DNA of 64,000 nt, taken from Jeotgalibacillus malaysiensis (lineage in GTDB: Bacteria > Bacillota > Bacilli > Bacillales > Jeotgalibacillaceae). Positions within the stretch are counted from its first letter, which is position 1. Every line of letters starts with the position of its first letter. Made by a program: the position numbers and the translations under genes. This document shows, piece by piece, positions 8,710 through 16,587 of the stretch. The notes beneath the pieces are model-generated. The model saw nothing but the letters and a program-made list of their open reading frames with translations. It did not search any database and was not told where the DNA came from. The stretch lies in NCBI GenBank assembly GCA_000818095.1, contig CP009416.1:2278501-2342500 (forward strand), read 5' to 3'.

Positions 8710-10524
8710 TCAGTACACGTCCCGCTGGTATCGTTTTTCTGTTCGAAGTGCTTTCAAATAATCAAACGCTTCCTCAGAAGAAAGGTTCCCTTCCGATTCC
8801 ACGATAGCTGTAAGTGTCCGCTCCACATCCTTCGCCATTCGGGATTCATCGCCGCATACGTATACATACGCTCCTTCTTGTAGCCAGCGGAACACTTCCT
8901 GTCGCTGATCCCACAAACGGTGCTGCACATAAATTTTCTCCGAAGTGTCCCTCGAGAAAGCGACATCCATCCGGGTGAGCAGACCCTCTTTTTTCCAGCG
9001 CTGCCACTCCGTCTGATAAAGGAAATCGGTAACGAAGTGTTGCTCTCCAAAAAAGAGCCAGTTCTCTCCCTCGTCCTCCCTTTCTGCGCGTTCTTCGAGA
9101 AATGCACGGTACGGAGCTACGCCGGTTCCGGCTCCGATCATGATGATCTTTGAATCTCCTGATTCCGGCAGGCGGAAATTACGGTTTTTTTGGACAAAGA
9201 CTGGTAGCGTATCCCCTGCGTCTGCCCGCTCTGCACATTGTACCGAGCAGACCCCGTTGCGCTGACGACCGTTCGCTTCATAGCGCAGAGCTCCGATTGT
9301 CAGGTGGACTTCATTCGGATTCGCTGCACTGCTGCTGGCAATGGAATACAGACGGGCCGGTAATTTACGAAGGATTGAAAGGAATTCTTCAGCCGGTACG
9401 TCCCACGGTCCGAAATCACGGACAAAATCCAGTAAGTCGCGGCCGTATATATAGGATTTCAATGCCTCTGTGTCTTTGATGAGCGCTTTCAGGTCCTCGT
9501 TATCCGTCAAGGTAGAGGATTTTTCAAGCAGCGACTTCGTCAGCACCGTCGTTTCGTAGACGGACAGGAGCGCTTCACGCACCGAACGGATTTCTCCATC
9601 TTTGGTTATAGTGACCGACGCTTTCCCGTCCCAGCCCATTTCCTGGATCAGTTCATCCGTAAGCTTCTCCTCATTTTCCGGTAAAATGCCGATACTGTCG
9701 CCCGGCTCATAGTCAAGTCCCGATCCTTCTAGATCCAGCTCGATGTGGCGGGTTTCCTTGTTGGATCCACGCCCGTTCAGGTTGATATTCTGGAGTATCT
9801 CCGCCCGGAACGGATTCACTTTCGAGTAGACGGGCCAGACCGCTGTTTCCTTCGCCTTCGCCACACCTTCAGCCTGAGCGGAGGGACTCTGTTCCTCGAG
9901 CTTTTCCAGCACCCCTTCCTTCCATGTTTCTGCCGCTTCTTCAAAGTCGAGATCGCAGTCTATCCTTTCATATAAGCGCTCTGCGCCGAGCTCTTCTAGC
10001 CTCGCATCGATGTCTTTTCCTGTCTGGCAGAAGAACTCATACGAACTATCTCCAAGAGCAAGTACGGAGTAGCGCATGTTTTTCAATTCCGGGGCGCGTT
10101 TACTGAAGAGAAATTCATAAAAGGTCATTGCATTATCCGGCGGGTCTCCGTCTCCGTGCGTACTCGTCACCAAGAGCAGATCCTCCGTTTTCTTCAGGTT
10201 CTTCGGTTTGAAATCATCCATGGAAGAGACTGTGACCTGGAAGTCTTTTTCCTTCAGGTTCTTTGATAATTGCGCTGCAAGTTCTTCACAGTTCCCGGTA
10301 TGGGAGCCGTACAGAACTGTGATCGACCGCTGCGCTGCTTCTGCTTTCGTTTTTTCGACTTCTCCTCCTGATTGCGTGGGCAATGTCTTCGGTGCAAATG
10401 CCGGGGCACTCGCCAGGTAACCACTCAGCCAGATTTTCTGATTTTCCGTCATCGAAGACAGCAGCTGATTAAGAAGATCTGCCTGCTTTTCATTGAACGG
10501 GCTGTTCATCACTTCCAGTTGCAC
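8710..10524 (-). CDS. cysJ: Assimilatory sulfite reductase flavoprotein subunit (CysJ)
   Basis: This roughly 604-residue diflavin reductase moves electrons from NADPH through FAD and FMN to CysI. In order it has an N-terminal flavodoxin domain (VLYGSHTGNCEELAAQL, STHGDGDPPDNA), an FAD-binding part (RLYSIASS) and an NADPH-binding part (GAGTGVAPYRAFLEER), ending KRYQRDVY. I chose the GTG at 10524 because AGGAGG lies 8 bases before it and the resulting start (MQLEVMNSPFN) matches my recollection of the B. subtilis protein. In-frame ATGs at 10551 and 10572 would give longer versions; the one at 10551 also has a GGGGGA motif. The gene overlaps the end of hemD. Confidence 0.93.
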   Translation of the reverse strand: MQLEVMNSPFNEKQADLLNQLLSSMTENQKIWLSGYLASAPAFAPKTLPTQSGGEVEKTKAEAAQRSITVLYGSHTGNCEELAAQLSKNLKEKDFQVTVSSMDDFKPKNLKKTEDLLLVTSTHGDGDPPDNAMTFYEFLFSKRAPELKNMRYSVLALGDSSYEFFCQTGKDIDARLEELGAERLYERIDCDLDFEEAAETWKEGVLEKLEEQSPSAQAEGVAKAKETAVWPVYSKVNPFRAEILQNINLNGRGSNKETRHIELDLEGSGLDYEPGDSIGILPENEEKLTDELIQEMGWDGKASVTITKDGEIRSVREALLSVYETTVLTKSLLEKSSTLTDNEDLKALIKDTEALKSYIYGRDLLDFVRDFGPWDVPAEEFLSILRKLPARLYSIASSSAANPNEVHLTIGALRYEANGRQRNGVCSVQCAERADAGDTLPVFVQKNRNFRLPESGDSKIIMIGAGTGVAPYRAFLEERAEREDEGENWLFFGEQHFVTDFLYQTEWQRWKKEGLLTRMDVAFSRDTSEKIYVQHRLWDQRQEVFRWLQEGAYVYVCGDESRMAKDVERTLTAIVESEGNLSSEEAFDYLKALRTEKRYQRDVY

Positions 10525-11356
10525 CGTCTCCACCTCCTGTTTGTCCTGCATGTTTTTCTTCCCCCTTGTCATTTATCGCATCAAAGTAGCGGGCCATATC
10601 TACAACCATCGCTCCCATTTTCTGATTTTCCGGGTACAGTATTTCCTGTACACCGAAATTTCTGAGTTCCTCTGCCGTGACCTTTCCTGTGGCGACCGCT
10701 TTCACTCTATTATTCAGTGAATGGATAAGCCGGTCGTCCGCTTCTTCTTCGAACAAATTTCTTACCTGCGTTTTGCTGGTGAACAGGACAGCCTGGACTT
10801 CAGCATTCGTTACTCTTTCGACTAACGTTTTCCTGACATCTTTTGATGGTCGTTTGTATTCATAAGGACGGGAAAGGTACACGCAGGAAAAAAACTTCCC
10901 GAATGATTCTTTCCATGAGGCATCATCAACACTGTATGCCTGTAGAAAGGCTCTTCCCTGTTCTTTTTCAAGCTTCTCAACCAGCCCTTTCATCGTCCCA
11001 TCTTCAGAGACGACTTCAGCTGTAAGTTCATGTTCAATGAGCCACCGGAGCGCCTTTTTACCTCGGATCGCGAGCTTCGCATTCTGCAATTTTGCAAGGA
11101 AGGCATCAAGTATCCCTTCTTGCTGTGCTGCATTTTCGAGAGTTCGCACACCGATTCCTGTCGTTAGAATGATCCATTCGAAATCTTCTTCCAACAAAAT
11201 GTGCACGTCTCTGCTACTTCGCTTTTCATGCAGCTGCTGTTCTCCCTGGATGGGCGTATATACAGGAGTGCCACCGAAATTTTTAATGAGCGCTCCCAAT
11301 TCTTTGCTACGCCTGTCAGCAGCTATTGCTATTCTTTTTCCATTCAAGCTGTTCAC
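10490..11356 (-). CDS. hemD: Uroporphyrinogen-III synthase
   Basis: The 288-residue protein has HemD-family features: an N-terminal LNGKRIAIAADRR, LTTGIGVRTL and the late AVLFTSKTQVRNLFEE...VKAVATGKVTAEELRNFGV segment. HemD cyclises hydroxymethylbilane to uroporphyrinogen III, the substrate of the SUMT encoded three genes upstream. The GTG start (11354-11356) overlaps the sirC stop in a GTGA. The last 12 or so codons overlap the cysJ start region, and this tail is low in complexity. A second hemD in the usual hemAXCDBL operon is expected elsewhere, so this is probably a siroheme-dedicated paralogue. That cannot be checked here. Confidence 0.85.
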   Translation of the reverse strand: MNSLNGKRIAIAADRRSKELGALIKNFGGTPVYTPIQGEQQLHEKRSSRDVHILLEEDFEWIILTTGIGVRTLENAAQQEGILDAFLAKLQNAKLAIRGKKALRWLIEHELTAEVVSEDGTMKGLVEKLEKEQGRAFLQAYSVDDASWKESFGKFFSCVYLSRPYEYKRPSKDVRKTLVERVTNAEVQAVLFTSKTQVRNLFEEEADDRLIHSLNNRVKAVATGKVTAEELRNFGVQEILYPENQKMGAMVVDMARYFDAINDKGEEKHAGQTGGGDGATGSDEQPVQ

Positions 11357-11964
11357 TCGATCCCCTCCAACCTTGCGACTATAAGAGCCTGCTCTTTTTC
11401 CTCTCCACAGTCTTCATCGAGCAGTTTTTTTATTGCTTCTTTCTTCTTTTCCTCTGAGAGACCTGATGTTTTAATTTTCGTTCGGCAATCGTGCAAATAG
11501 TCGAGGTAAGCCGCATAATCTTCGTCATACTCTTCTTCGAGACGGGACTTGATACGCGCGGCAAGAGCCGGACTCGCTCCGCCGGTAGATACGGCAACGG
11601 ACAGTCGACCGCGGGAAAAGTGAGCAGGGAAGTGTATATTCCCGGCATCTGCCTCTCCGGCAATATTTACTAGCGGCACGTTGTCTCCGGCTTTCTTCAC
11701 TTCTTCATCCACATGCCGGATACCGGTAGCGGCTATTAAGAGAAATGCCCCTTCTATATCACTTCGCTCAAACGTTCTTCGTTTCCAATGAAAACGTTCT
11801 TCTCCTGCCAGATGGCCCAGGCCCGGCGTTATTTCAGGACTCACTATCGTAATCGAAGCATCTGCTTCCAGAAGTTTTTTCACTCGTTTTTCAGCGACAT
11901 TACCTCCTCCGACAATGACGACCCGCTTCCCCTTCATGTTAACGGTGAGCGGCAAATGACTCAT
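11353..11964 (-). CDS. sirC: Precorrin-2 dehydrogenase (SirC/YlnF type)
   Basis: About 203 residues with an N-terminal Rossmann motif (GKRVVIVGGGNVAEKRVKKL) and the CysG-N signatures NIAGEADAGNIHFPA and LSVAVSTGGASPALA. It oxidises precorrin-2 to sirohydrochlorin with NAD. The start is taken as the ATG at 11964, nine bases after AAGGAGG. The ATG at 11973 touches the Shine-Dalgarno and is unlikely. The gene overlaps sirB by 26 bases. In B. subtilis the equivalent ylnF also follows ylnD and ylnE in the cysH operon. Confidence 0.9.
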   Translation of the reverse strand: MSHLPLTVNMKGKRVVIVGGGNVAEKRVKKLLEADASITIVSPEITPGLGHLAGEERFHWKRRTFERSDIEGAFLLIAATGIRHVDEEVKKAGDNVPLVNIAGEADAGNIHFPAHFSRGRLSVAVSTGGASPALAARIKSRLEEEYDEDYAAYLDYLHDCRTKIKTSGLSEEKKKEAIKKLLDEDCGEEKEQALIVARLEGIE

Positions 11965-12721
11965 GGTCTGCATCCTCCTTTATCAAGGGAGTGTACGGTT
12001 CTTTTTCCAAAGATTCCTGAACCCGTTGCCGCAGGAGTTCGATGATGAAGTGGTGGTTATCGAGGTAATGAGCTGTGTGGACATTACAACCTTTCTCTTT
12101 CAAAATCCCCACTTCCTTTTCGATGTGCCGGATCAGTCTGCCGGTAAACCAGAGACAGGGAAGTACAATGAGACCTTCTGGATGCTTTTTAACTGCGTCC
12201 GCCAGTCCCTGTTCAAACGTCGGTTCCAGAACAGCAAGGTAGCAAACCTCTCCATGCCTGCTTCCGGTTTTCGCTACAAGGTGTTCCCTAATCGTTTCCA
12301 TCACCTGTTCCGTTGCCGGATTCGTGCTTCCTCTTGCTACAAGGAGAAATGCATCCGTTGATCCTTTTTCGCAAAGCCTGTCGGAGAGTGCATCAATTAA
12401 AGCCCCCTGTACACCTAGAGGTTCTCCGTATGTAAAAGTGACATCCGGATATTTCATCTGAAGGTTCTCCAGTTCATCCGGAATATCTGAATAATAGTGA
12501 CCGGCACTGAACAGAAGCAGCGGAACAATAGCTATCCGCTTTGCACCTTCCGCTATCAGTTTTCCTGCCCCTTCTTCTATGCCTGGAGAAGCGATTTCCA
12601 AGTAGCACAGCTTGTGAAGCGCAACATCAATACCCTTGTGCGCTTCTTCCACTACCCGCTCCACTTCAGCTTTCGTCTCCTCGATCCTACTTCCGTGACT
12701 GACATAGAGTACTCCCTGCAT
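11939..12721 (-). CDS. sirB: Sirohydrochlorin ferrochelatase (SirB/YlnE, CbiX family)
   Basis: About 260 residues starting MQGVLYVSHGSRIEETKAEV, the CbiX N-terminal motif with the metal-binding histidine in SHGSR. An internal second half (DAFLLVARGSTNPATEQV) repeats the fold and GHYYSDIPDEL follows the first half. It inserts Fe2+ into sirohydrochlorin to finish siroheme. The ATG at 12721, just after the SUMT stop, is preferred because conserved sequence begins there; the open frame continues 29 codons upstream inside the SUMT gene. CbiX relatives that insert cobalt look alike, but the siroheme context favours iron. Confidence 0.88.
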   Translation of the reverse strand: MQGVLYVSHGSRIEETKAEVERVVEEAHKGIDVALHKLCYLEIASPGIEEGAGKLIAEGAKRIAIVPLLLFSAGHYYSDIPDELENLQMKYPDVTFTYGEPLGVQGALIDALSDRLCEKGSTDAFLLVARGSTNPATEQVMETIREHLVAKTGSRHGEVCYLAVLEPTFEQGLADAVKKHPEGLIVLPCLWFTGRLIRHIEKEVGILKEKGCNVHTAHYLDNHHFIIELLRQRVQESLEKEPYTPLIKEDADHESFAAHR

Positions 12722-12722
12722 C

Positions 12723-13490
12723 TTATCCTGAGACCTCCATTTCTTTCGCTTCTGTGGGCTTTTCGAACCACTGGATGGATTCCCTGCAGCGGACCACCTC
12801 TCCGACAATAATAATAGCCGGATTTTTTATGTGTCCTGCCTTTTCTACAATCGTGTCGACGTCTCCTGTAACCGTCTCCTGCCATTCCGTCGTTCCCCAA
12901 CCGATCAGAGCAATCGGCGTCGTTCCTTGTTTTCCATGACGGATGAGCCTTTCACAGATATCCGGCAGTTTTCTCACGCCCATGTATATGCAGAGAGTAT
13001 CCATACTTTTCACGACATGCTCCCAATACACTTCATCCTCCATACCGAGTTTGCTTACGCCTGAGATAAATGCAACAGAAGAACTGTGTTCTCTATGAGT
13101 TACTGGAATTCCCGCGTAAGCCGGAGCTGCAATACCTGCGGTGATGCCTGGTACGACTTCAAAAGGGATACCGCGTGCAGCAAGCACTTCCGCTTCTTCC
13201 CCGCCACGTCCAAATATGAATGGATCGCCGCCTTTCAGCCTGGTGACTGTCAGACCCTGCGCCTGGAAATCGCAAAGCAGTGTGTTAATCTCTTCCTGGG
13301 TTAATGAATGGTGATCCGGACTCTTACCGCAGTAGACAAGACGGGTGTCGCTACCTGCTTCTTCCAGCAGATCCTGATTCACGAGCCGATCGTACAAAAT
13401 CACGTCTGCCTGCCGGATCGCCTTTAATCCTTTAATAGTGATAAGGTCCGCATCTCCTGGACCTGCACCTACGATATAGACTTTACTCAT
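12723..13490 (-). CDS. sumT: Uroporphyrinogen-III C-methyltransferase (SUMT/YlnD)
   Basis: About 255 residues beginning MSKVYIVGAGPGDADLITIKG, with VILYDRLV, the glycine-rich FGRGGEE and the later VVPGITAGIAAPAYAGIPVTHR typical of SUMT enzymes. It methylates uroporphyrinogen III twice with SAM, giving precorrin-2. The start at 13490 has AAGGAGG at the right distance; the longer open frame (from 13562) runs back into cysH. It corresponds to ylnD of the B. subtilis cysH operon. SAM is both its substrate and the expected ligand class of the operon leader. Confidence 0.94.
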   Translation of the reverse strand: MSKVYIVGAGPGDADLITIKGLKAIRQADVILYDRLVNQDLLEEAGSDTRLVYCGKSPDHHSLTQEEINTLLCDFQAQGLTVTRLKGGDPFIFGRGGEEAEVLAARGIPFEVVPGITAGIAAPAYAGIPVTHREHSSSVAFISGVSKLGMEDEVYWEHVVKSMDTLCIYMGVRKLPDICERLIRHGKQGTTPIALIGWGTTEWQETVTGDVDTIVEKAGHIKNPAIIIVGEVVRCRESIQWFEKPTEAKEMEVSG

Positions 13491-13507
13491 TTCTCCACCC
13501 TCCTTTA

Positions 13508-14227
13508 TCACGATTGACCACCTGTATGGAGTCCACACTCCGTTTTCTCCATCCCTTTCCATCTGCCATCACGACCACCACTTTCTGCTTTAAATGTACA
13601 TGGAATGCATCCGATACTCGGATACCCTTCATCATGCAAATCATTGTAATTCAACCCATTTAGTCGGATATAAGACCAGACGTCATCCCATGTCCAGTAA
13701 ATAAGGGGGCATACCTTTATCGATTGGAAACGTTCATCTTTGTTTACGAAATTTGTGTTGCTTCGACTGAGCGACTGCTCCCGTCTCAGCCCTGAAACCC
13801 ACGCCTCTGCTCCTTCAAGCGCTTCTTCTAGTGGTTTGATTTTACGGATGAAGCAGCACTGATCTGGATTTCTTCCCCAAAGAGCAGAACCGTGTTCCTC
13901 CGCTTGTTCCTCCAGTGTCAGTGCCGGCTTTTTCATTTCGATTTGAAGCGCCGGATATCTCTCCTTCACTTTTTCAATAAGGTCATATGTCTCCTGAAAA
14001 TGGATGCCGGTATCGAGAAATACGATTTTTGCATCCTTTTTCACTTTTGCAATCAGATCGATGAGCACGATTCCCTCCGCTCCAAAACTGCAGGCATACG
14101 TGATAGAGTCATATCCTTCGTAAGCCCATCTGAGAACCTTTAAAGCTCCTTTCGTCTGATCATCAGCAGGTAGGTCGCTTAACGGATCTCCGGTGAAATT
14201 GTCATAGGTAACGGCTGTATTAGTCAT
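13508..14227 (-). CDS. cysH: Phosphoadenylyl/adenylyl-sulfate reductase (CysH)
   Basis: The 239-residue protein has the PP-loop-like [15 protein letters not shown] and the cysteine pattern of the [4Fe-4S] group: CC in DQCCFIRK and CIPC in SIGCIPCTF, followed by the catalytic ECGLH near the C-terminus. It reduces APS or PAPS to sulfite with thioredoxin. Cluster-containing CysH enzymes commonly use APS, and the B. subtilis one accepts both; the operon also encodes an APS kinase domain, so the substrate is open. It is the first gene of the operon, with its start about 25 bases after the leader terminator. Confidence 0.95.
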   Translation of the reverse strand: MTNTAVTYDNFTGDPLSDLPADDQTKGALKVLRWAYEGYDSITYACSFGAEGIVLIDLIAKVKKDAKIVFLDTGIHFQETYDLIEKVKERYPALQIEMKKPALTLEEQAEEHGSALWGRNPDQCCFIRKIKPLEEALEGAEAWVSGLRREQSLSRSNTNFVNKDERFQSIKVCPLIYWTWDDVWSYIRLNGLNYNDLHDEGYPSIGCIPCTFKAESGGRDGRWKGMEKTECGLHTGGQS

Positions 14228-14250
14228 AGTCGACTCCTTTCAATAGATAT

Positions 14251-14405
14251 AGAAAAACCTCTCTTCCAAGTAAAAAGAAAGGTTTAAATATCATTCATTT
14301 CACTCTTTTACCTTTCCTTTAATTGGAAGACCCTCTTCATAAACCGCTGTCAAAGCTTCGTCGGGACAAGTCCCTCTACCTCTCTTGATAAGATAAAGCG
14401 ACAAA
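14251..14405 (-). promoter_or_regulatory. S-box-like (SAM-I family) leader with attenuator upstream of cysH
   Basis: On the minus strand the leader starts with the S-box 5' signature CTTATCAAGAGAGG then GAGGGAC (14370-14392), continuing TTGTCCCGACGAAGC. A terminator follows: AAACCTTTCTT pairs with AAGAGAGGTTT and precedes a T-run (14251-14285). A competing antiterminator is visible: TCTTCCAA (14323-14330 in plus coordinates) pairs perfectly with TTGGAAGA in the terminator stem (14262-14269). The aptamer core downstream of the kink-turn is not canonical; I cannot find the usual GCAACC and GGTGCTAA segments. SAM binding is therefore uncertain, although S-box-like leaders are known before cysH in B. 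subtilis. Confidence 0.75.
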
Positions 14406-15047
14406 AATATACAAAACCGATAATTCTTAGTGTTTTAGTATGTTTTAACTACGATATCATGAGTCACCTATATATACAACTTAAAATTTGAAAAATTCTA
14501 AATTAAGAAAAAACGTAATAAAATCGTTTTCTAGCCTTAGACTTTTCAATGACTTTAAAGGTGGATCTTTTAGAAATTCTTCTTCTAAAAATTGTTTAAA
14601 CATTGAAAAGCGTTTGCTAAGGGTATCAACATCAACTATAAAAACCCTTCACTTACAGTTGATCAATACTCTCTTGACATATTGCTTAATTGTGTTGATA
14701 TAAAGCTCCAACTTCACGTTCGTTTGTGAAATCAACTTTTTACCTTTTTCAAATAGTTAGTTTTATTGTGCAAGTCTTTCTGTCAAACAGCATAATACTT
14801 CCATTTTTTATATTTTTGAATAGCTTTTCTGCGACTCAGGTTAAAAAATCTTATCTATGCTTCTGGGATATTTACAATTCACTTTGGAACTATGTTTTTT
14901 AACTGCTGTACAGAAGGGAAGAGAGTAATTATAACTAAGTCAAAGATTGTTTCAGAGGTGCAATGATAATAATGGTCCTTCAAACATTTCCAAGCGACTT
15001 ATGTTAATATGATGTAGCGTAAAATATCACGCTTAGGAGTGAACAGA
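14406..15047. other. AT-rich intergenic region with nested inverted repeats
   Basis: About 640 bases lie between the cys leader and the DUF4317 gene, much richer in A+T than the operon to the left. A 71-codon open frame (14488-14703) has no coding character. A three-tier stem-loop spans 14535-14622: CCTTAG/CTAAGG, CTTTTCAATG/CATTGAAAAG and TTTTAGAA/TTCTAAAA. TTGACA at 14674-14679 is followed 17 bases later by GATATA, a possible weak rightward promoter. TATGAT at 15008-15013 could be a -10 for the DUF4317 gene, though no good -35 precedes it. The cys operon promoter must lie near 14405-14440, with a possible -10 TATATT but no clear -35. Confidence 0.5.
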
Positions 15048-16211
15048 GTGGATAAGAAAGATGTAGCAAATATCCGTAAACAATTAAAAACTGATAATGA
15101 CCTGCTCAGGATTGCAGATATCTTTAATGTGTATATTATGAAGGAATCGACAGATATGTATCACTATCAAAGGCAACCTTTTGAAATGCTCGATATTGAT
15201 CAGCAGGAGCTATTTATGAATAATTTTAAAAAAGTACTGACTGGTCAAATGAATGAAAAGCTTTTCGAACTAAAGTTCAAGCGTGATGCAGAAAATAGCA
15301 GCCAGCTGATTTTACATAAAGGATTACTTGGAGAAGGTGAAGACTGGCAGGAACAGATGCTTCAGATGACTGAGAAAATGATTCAGAACCCTTTTGAAAA
15401 GGATATTGTCATTACTTTTATCCGCGGTGAATACATGAAACCGACTAAAAAAAGAAGTGAAGAATCTGATGAAAGCAGTCGTGATACAGTCTATTCCCAT
15501 CCATTCACACTATGTACTGTAAATAAAACGGAAGAACCAAAAAAAGAAATTCAGTTTGATTATATTGAAAAAGAATTCAAATATAAGGTCGAAGTCGATC
15601 CGGTTATCGATTTGAAAAACCCAATGACCGGATTTCTATTTCCGTGTATTACAAATCATGCTTCTGATGTGAATCATGTATTATACGCAGCGCCAAAAGC
15701 AAATGAACCGGATTTTCATTTTATCGAGGAGGTACTGAACGGAGAAGAAATCATGACTGCGCAGGAAGATAAAGCAGTATTTGAAGAAGTAATTAAGAGC
15801 GTCGTCGGTGACCGCCTTTCTCCTTCTACGCTTGCAAAAGTATATAGTGAAATCAATACAACAATTGAAGAGAACGAAGAAGACGAACCGCCAAAGCTTG
15901 ATTATAAGGATGTTGAACGTGTACTGACAAACAGTGGTGAAAAAGTGGAAACAGATAAGGTAAAAGAAGCCTTCCAACTAATCACTGATGATGAATCATA
16001 CGAGCTAAAAGCCGGTAGCATTGTACCGAAATATAAATCGAAGTCGATTAAAATCCAGACGATGATCGCAAATATTTCCATCAGCCCTCAGGATCTGCAA
16101 TACGTCAGACAGGTCAATTATAAAGGAAAGCGATGTATTATGATTGAGATTGAGGAAGATGCAGAGATTGACGGCTTTAAGATGCTTCCTGAAGCGTTCG
16201 GGGAAGAATAA
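15048..16211 (+). CDS. DUF4317 family protein
   Basis: About 387 residues. The N-terminal KKDVANIRKQLK and the overall charged, soluble character match the DUF4317 family of Firmicutes, whose function is unknown. No signal peptide, membrane segment or known catalytic motif is visible. The middle (about 255-300) is acidic and probably linker-like. I chose the GTG at 15048 because AGGAG (15035-15039) lies 8 bases before it and family members start with M-x-K-K; the GTG at 15039 overlaps the Shine-Dalgarno. A short hairpin AGCGT/ACGCT (about 15016-15033) sits just before the ribosome-binding site. The gene stands alone, without operon partners. Confidence 0.75.
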   Translation: MDKKDVANIRKQLKTDNDLLRIADIFNVYIMKESTDMYHYQRQPFEMLDIDQQELFMNNFKKVLTGQMNEKLFELKFKRDAENSSQLILHKGLLGEGEDWQEQMLQMTEKMIQNPFEKDIVITFIRGEYMKPTKKRSEESDESSRDTVYSHPFTLCTVNKTEEPKKEIQFDYIEKEFKYKVEVDPVIDLKNPMTGFLFPCITNHASDVNHVLYAAPKANEPDFHFIEEVLNGEEIMTAQEDKAVFEEVIKSVVGDRLSPSTLAKVYSEINTTIEENEEDEPPKLDYKDVERVLTNSGEKVETDKVKEAFQLITDDESYELKAGSIVPKYKSKSIKIQTMIANISISPQDLQYVRQVNYKGKRCIMIEIEEDAEIDGFKMLPEAFGEE

Positions 16212-16233
16212 ACATAGCGTTTTTATTAATAAT

Positions 16234-16360
16234 CGTTCCGCTGCGCTTCAGGCGGACGCTTTCCCCGGAACGGCGGTGAGCCTCCTCAGCTTCGCTTGCG
16301 GGGTCTCACCTGTCCGTTATATCCCGGTGGAGTCGCCGCCTTACGCTCCGCTACACTTAA
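16234..16360 (+). repeat. GC-rich dispersed element, copy 1
   Basis: This has the shared core (GGTGAGCCTCCTC, TTCGC, GGGGTCTCACCTGTC) and partly complementary ends (GCTTCAGGCGGAC against GTCGCCGCCTTACGC). It lies just after the DUF4317 gene, facing copy 2 in the opposite orientation. Its ends match copy 5 (41073-41200) closely. Confidence 0.85.
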
Positions 16361-16432
16361 CTTACTATTTGAGATAAAAATGTTTACTATGTAATCACCT
16401 TTTCATGATAAAAAACTGTTATAAAAATGATA

Positions 16433-16561
16433 GCTGTCTCTTGGAGTGTAGGGCGTAGACTCCTGCGGCATAGAAGCGACAGGTGAGACCCCGGAGAGCG
16501 AAGCTCGAGGAGGCTCACCGCGCGGCCGCGGAAAGCGCAGCCCTCCACGGAAAGAGACAGC
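16433..16561 (-). repeat. GC-rich dispersed element, copy 2
   Basis: This is inverted relative to copy 1. It has the same core and a perfect 10-bp terminal inverted repeat, GCTGTCTCTT (16433-16442) with AAGAGACAGC (16552-16561), plus further inner pairing (GGGC/GCCC). Confidence 0.88.
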
Positions 16562-16587
16562 GGTTCTCTTAAAAGTTGCAAATTATT

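Noticed and set aside
14488-14703. 71-codon open frame in the cys-DUF4317 spacer
   Set aside because: AT-rich, no ribosome-binding site, and it spans the nested inverted repeats; composition is not protein-like.
16144-16581. Open frames across the dispersed elements (both strands)
   Set aside because: GC-rich repeat sequence lacks stops by composition; frames are not kept between copies and have no ribosome-binding sites.
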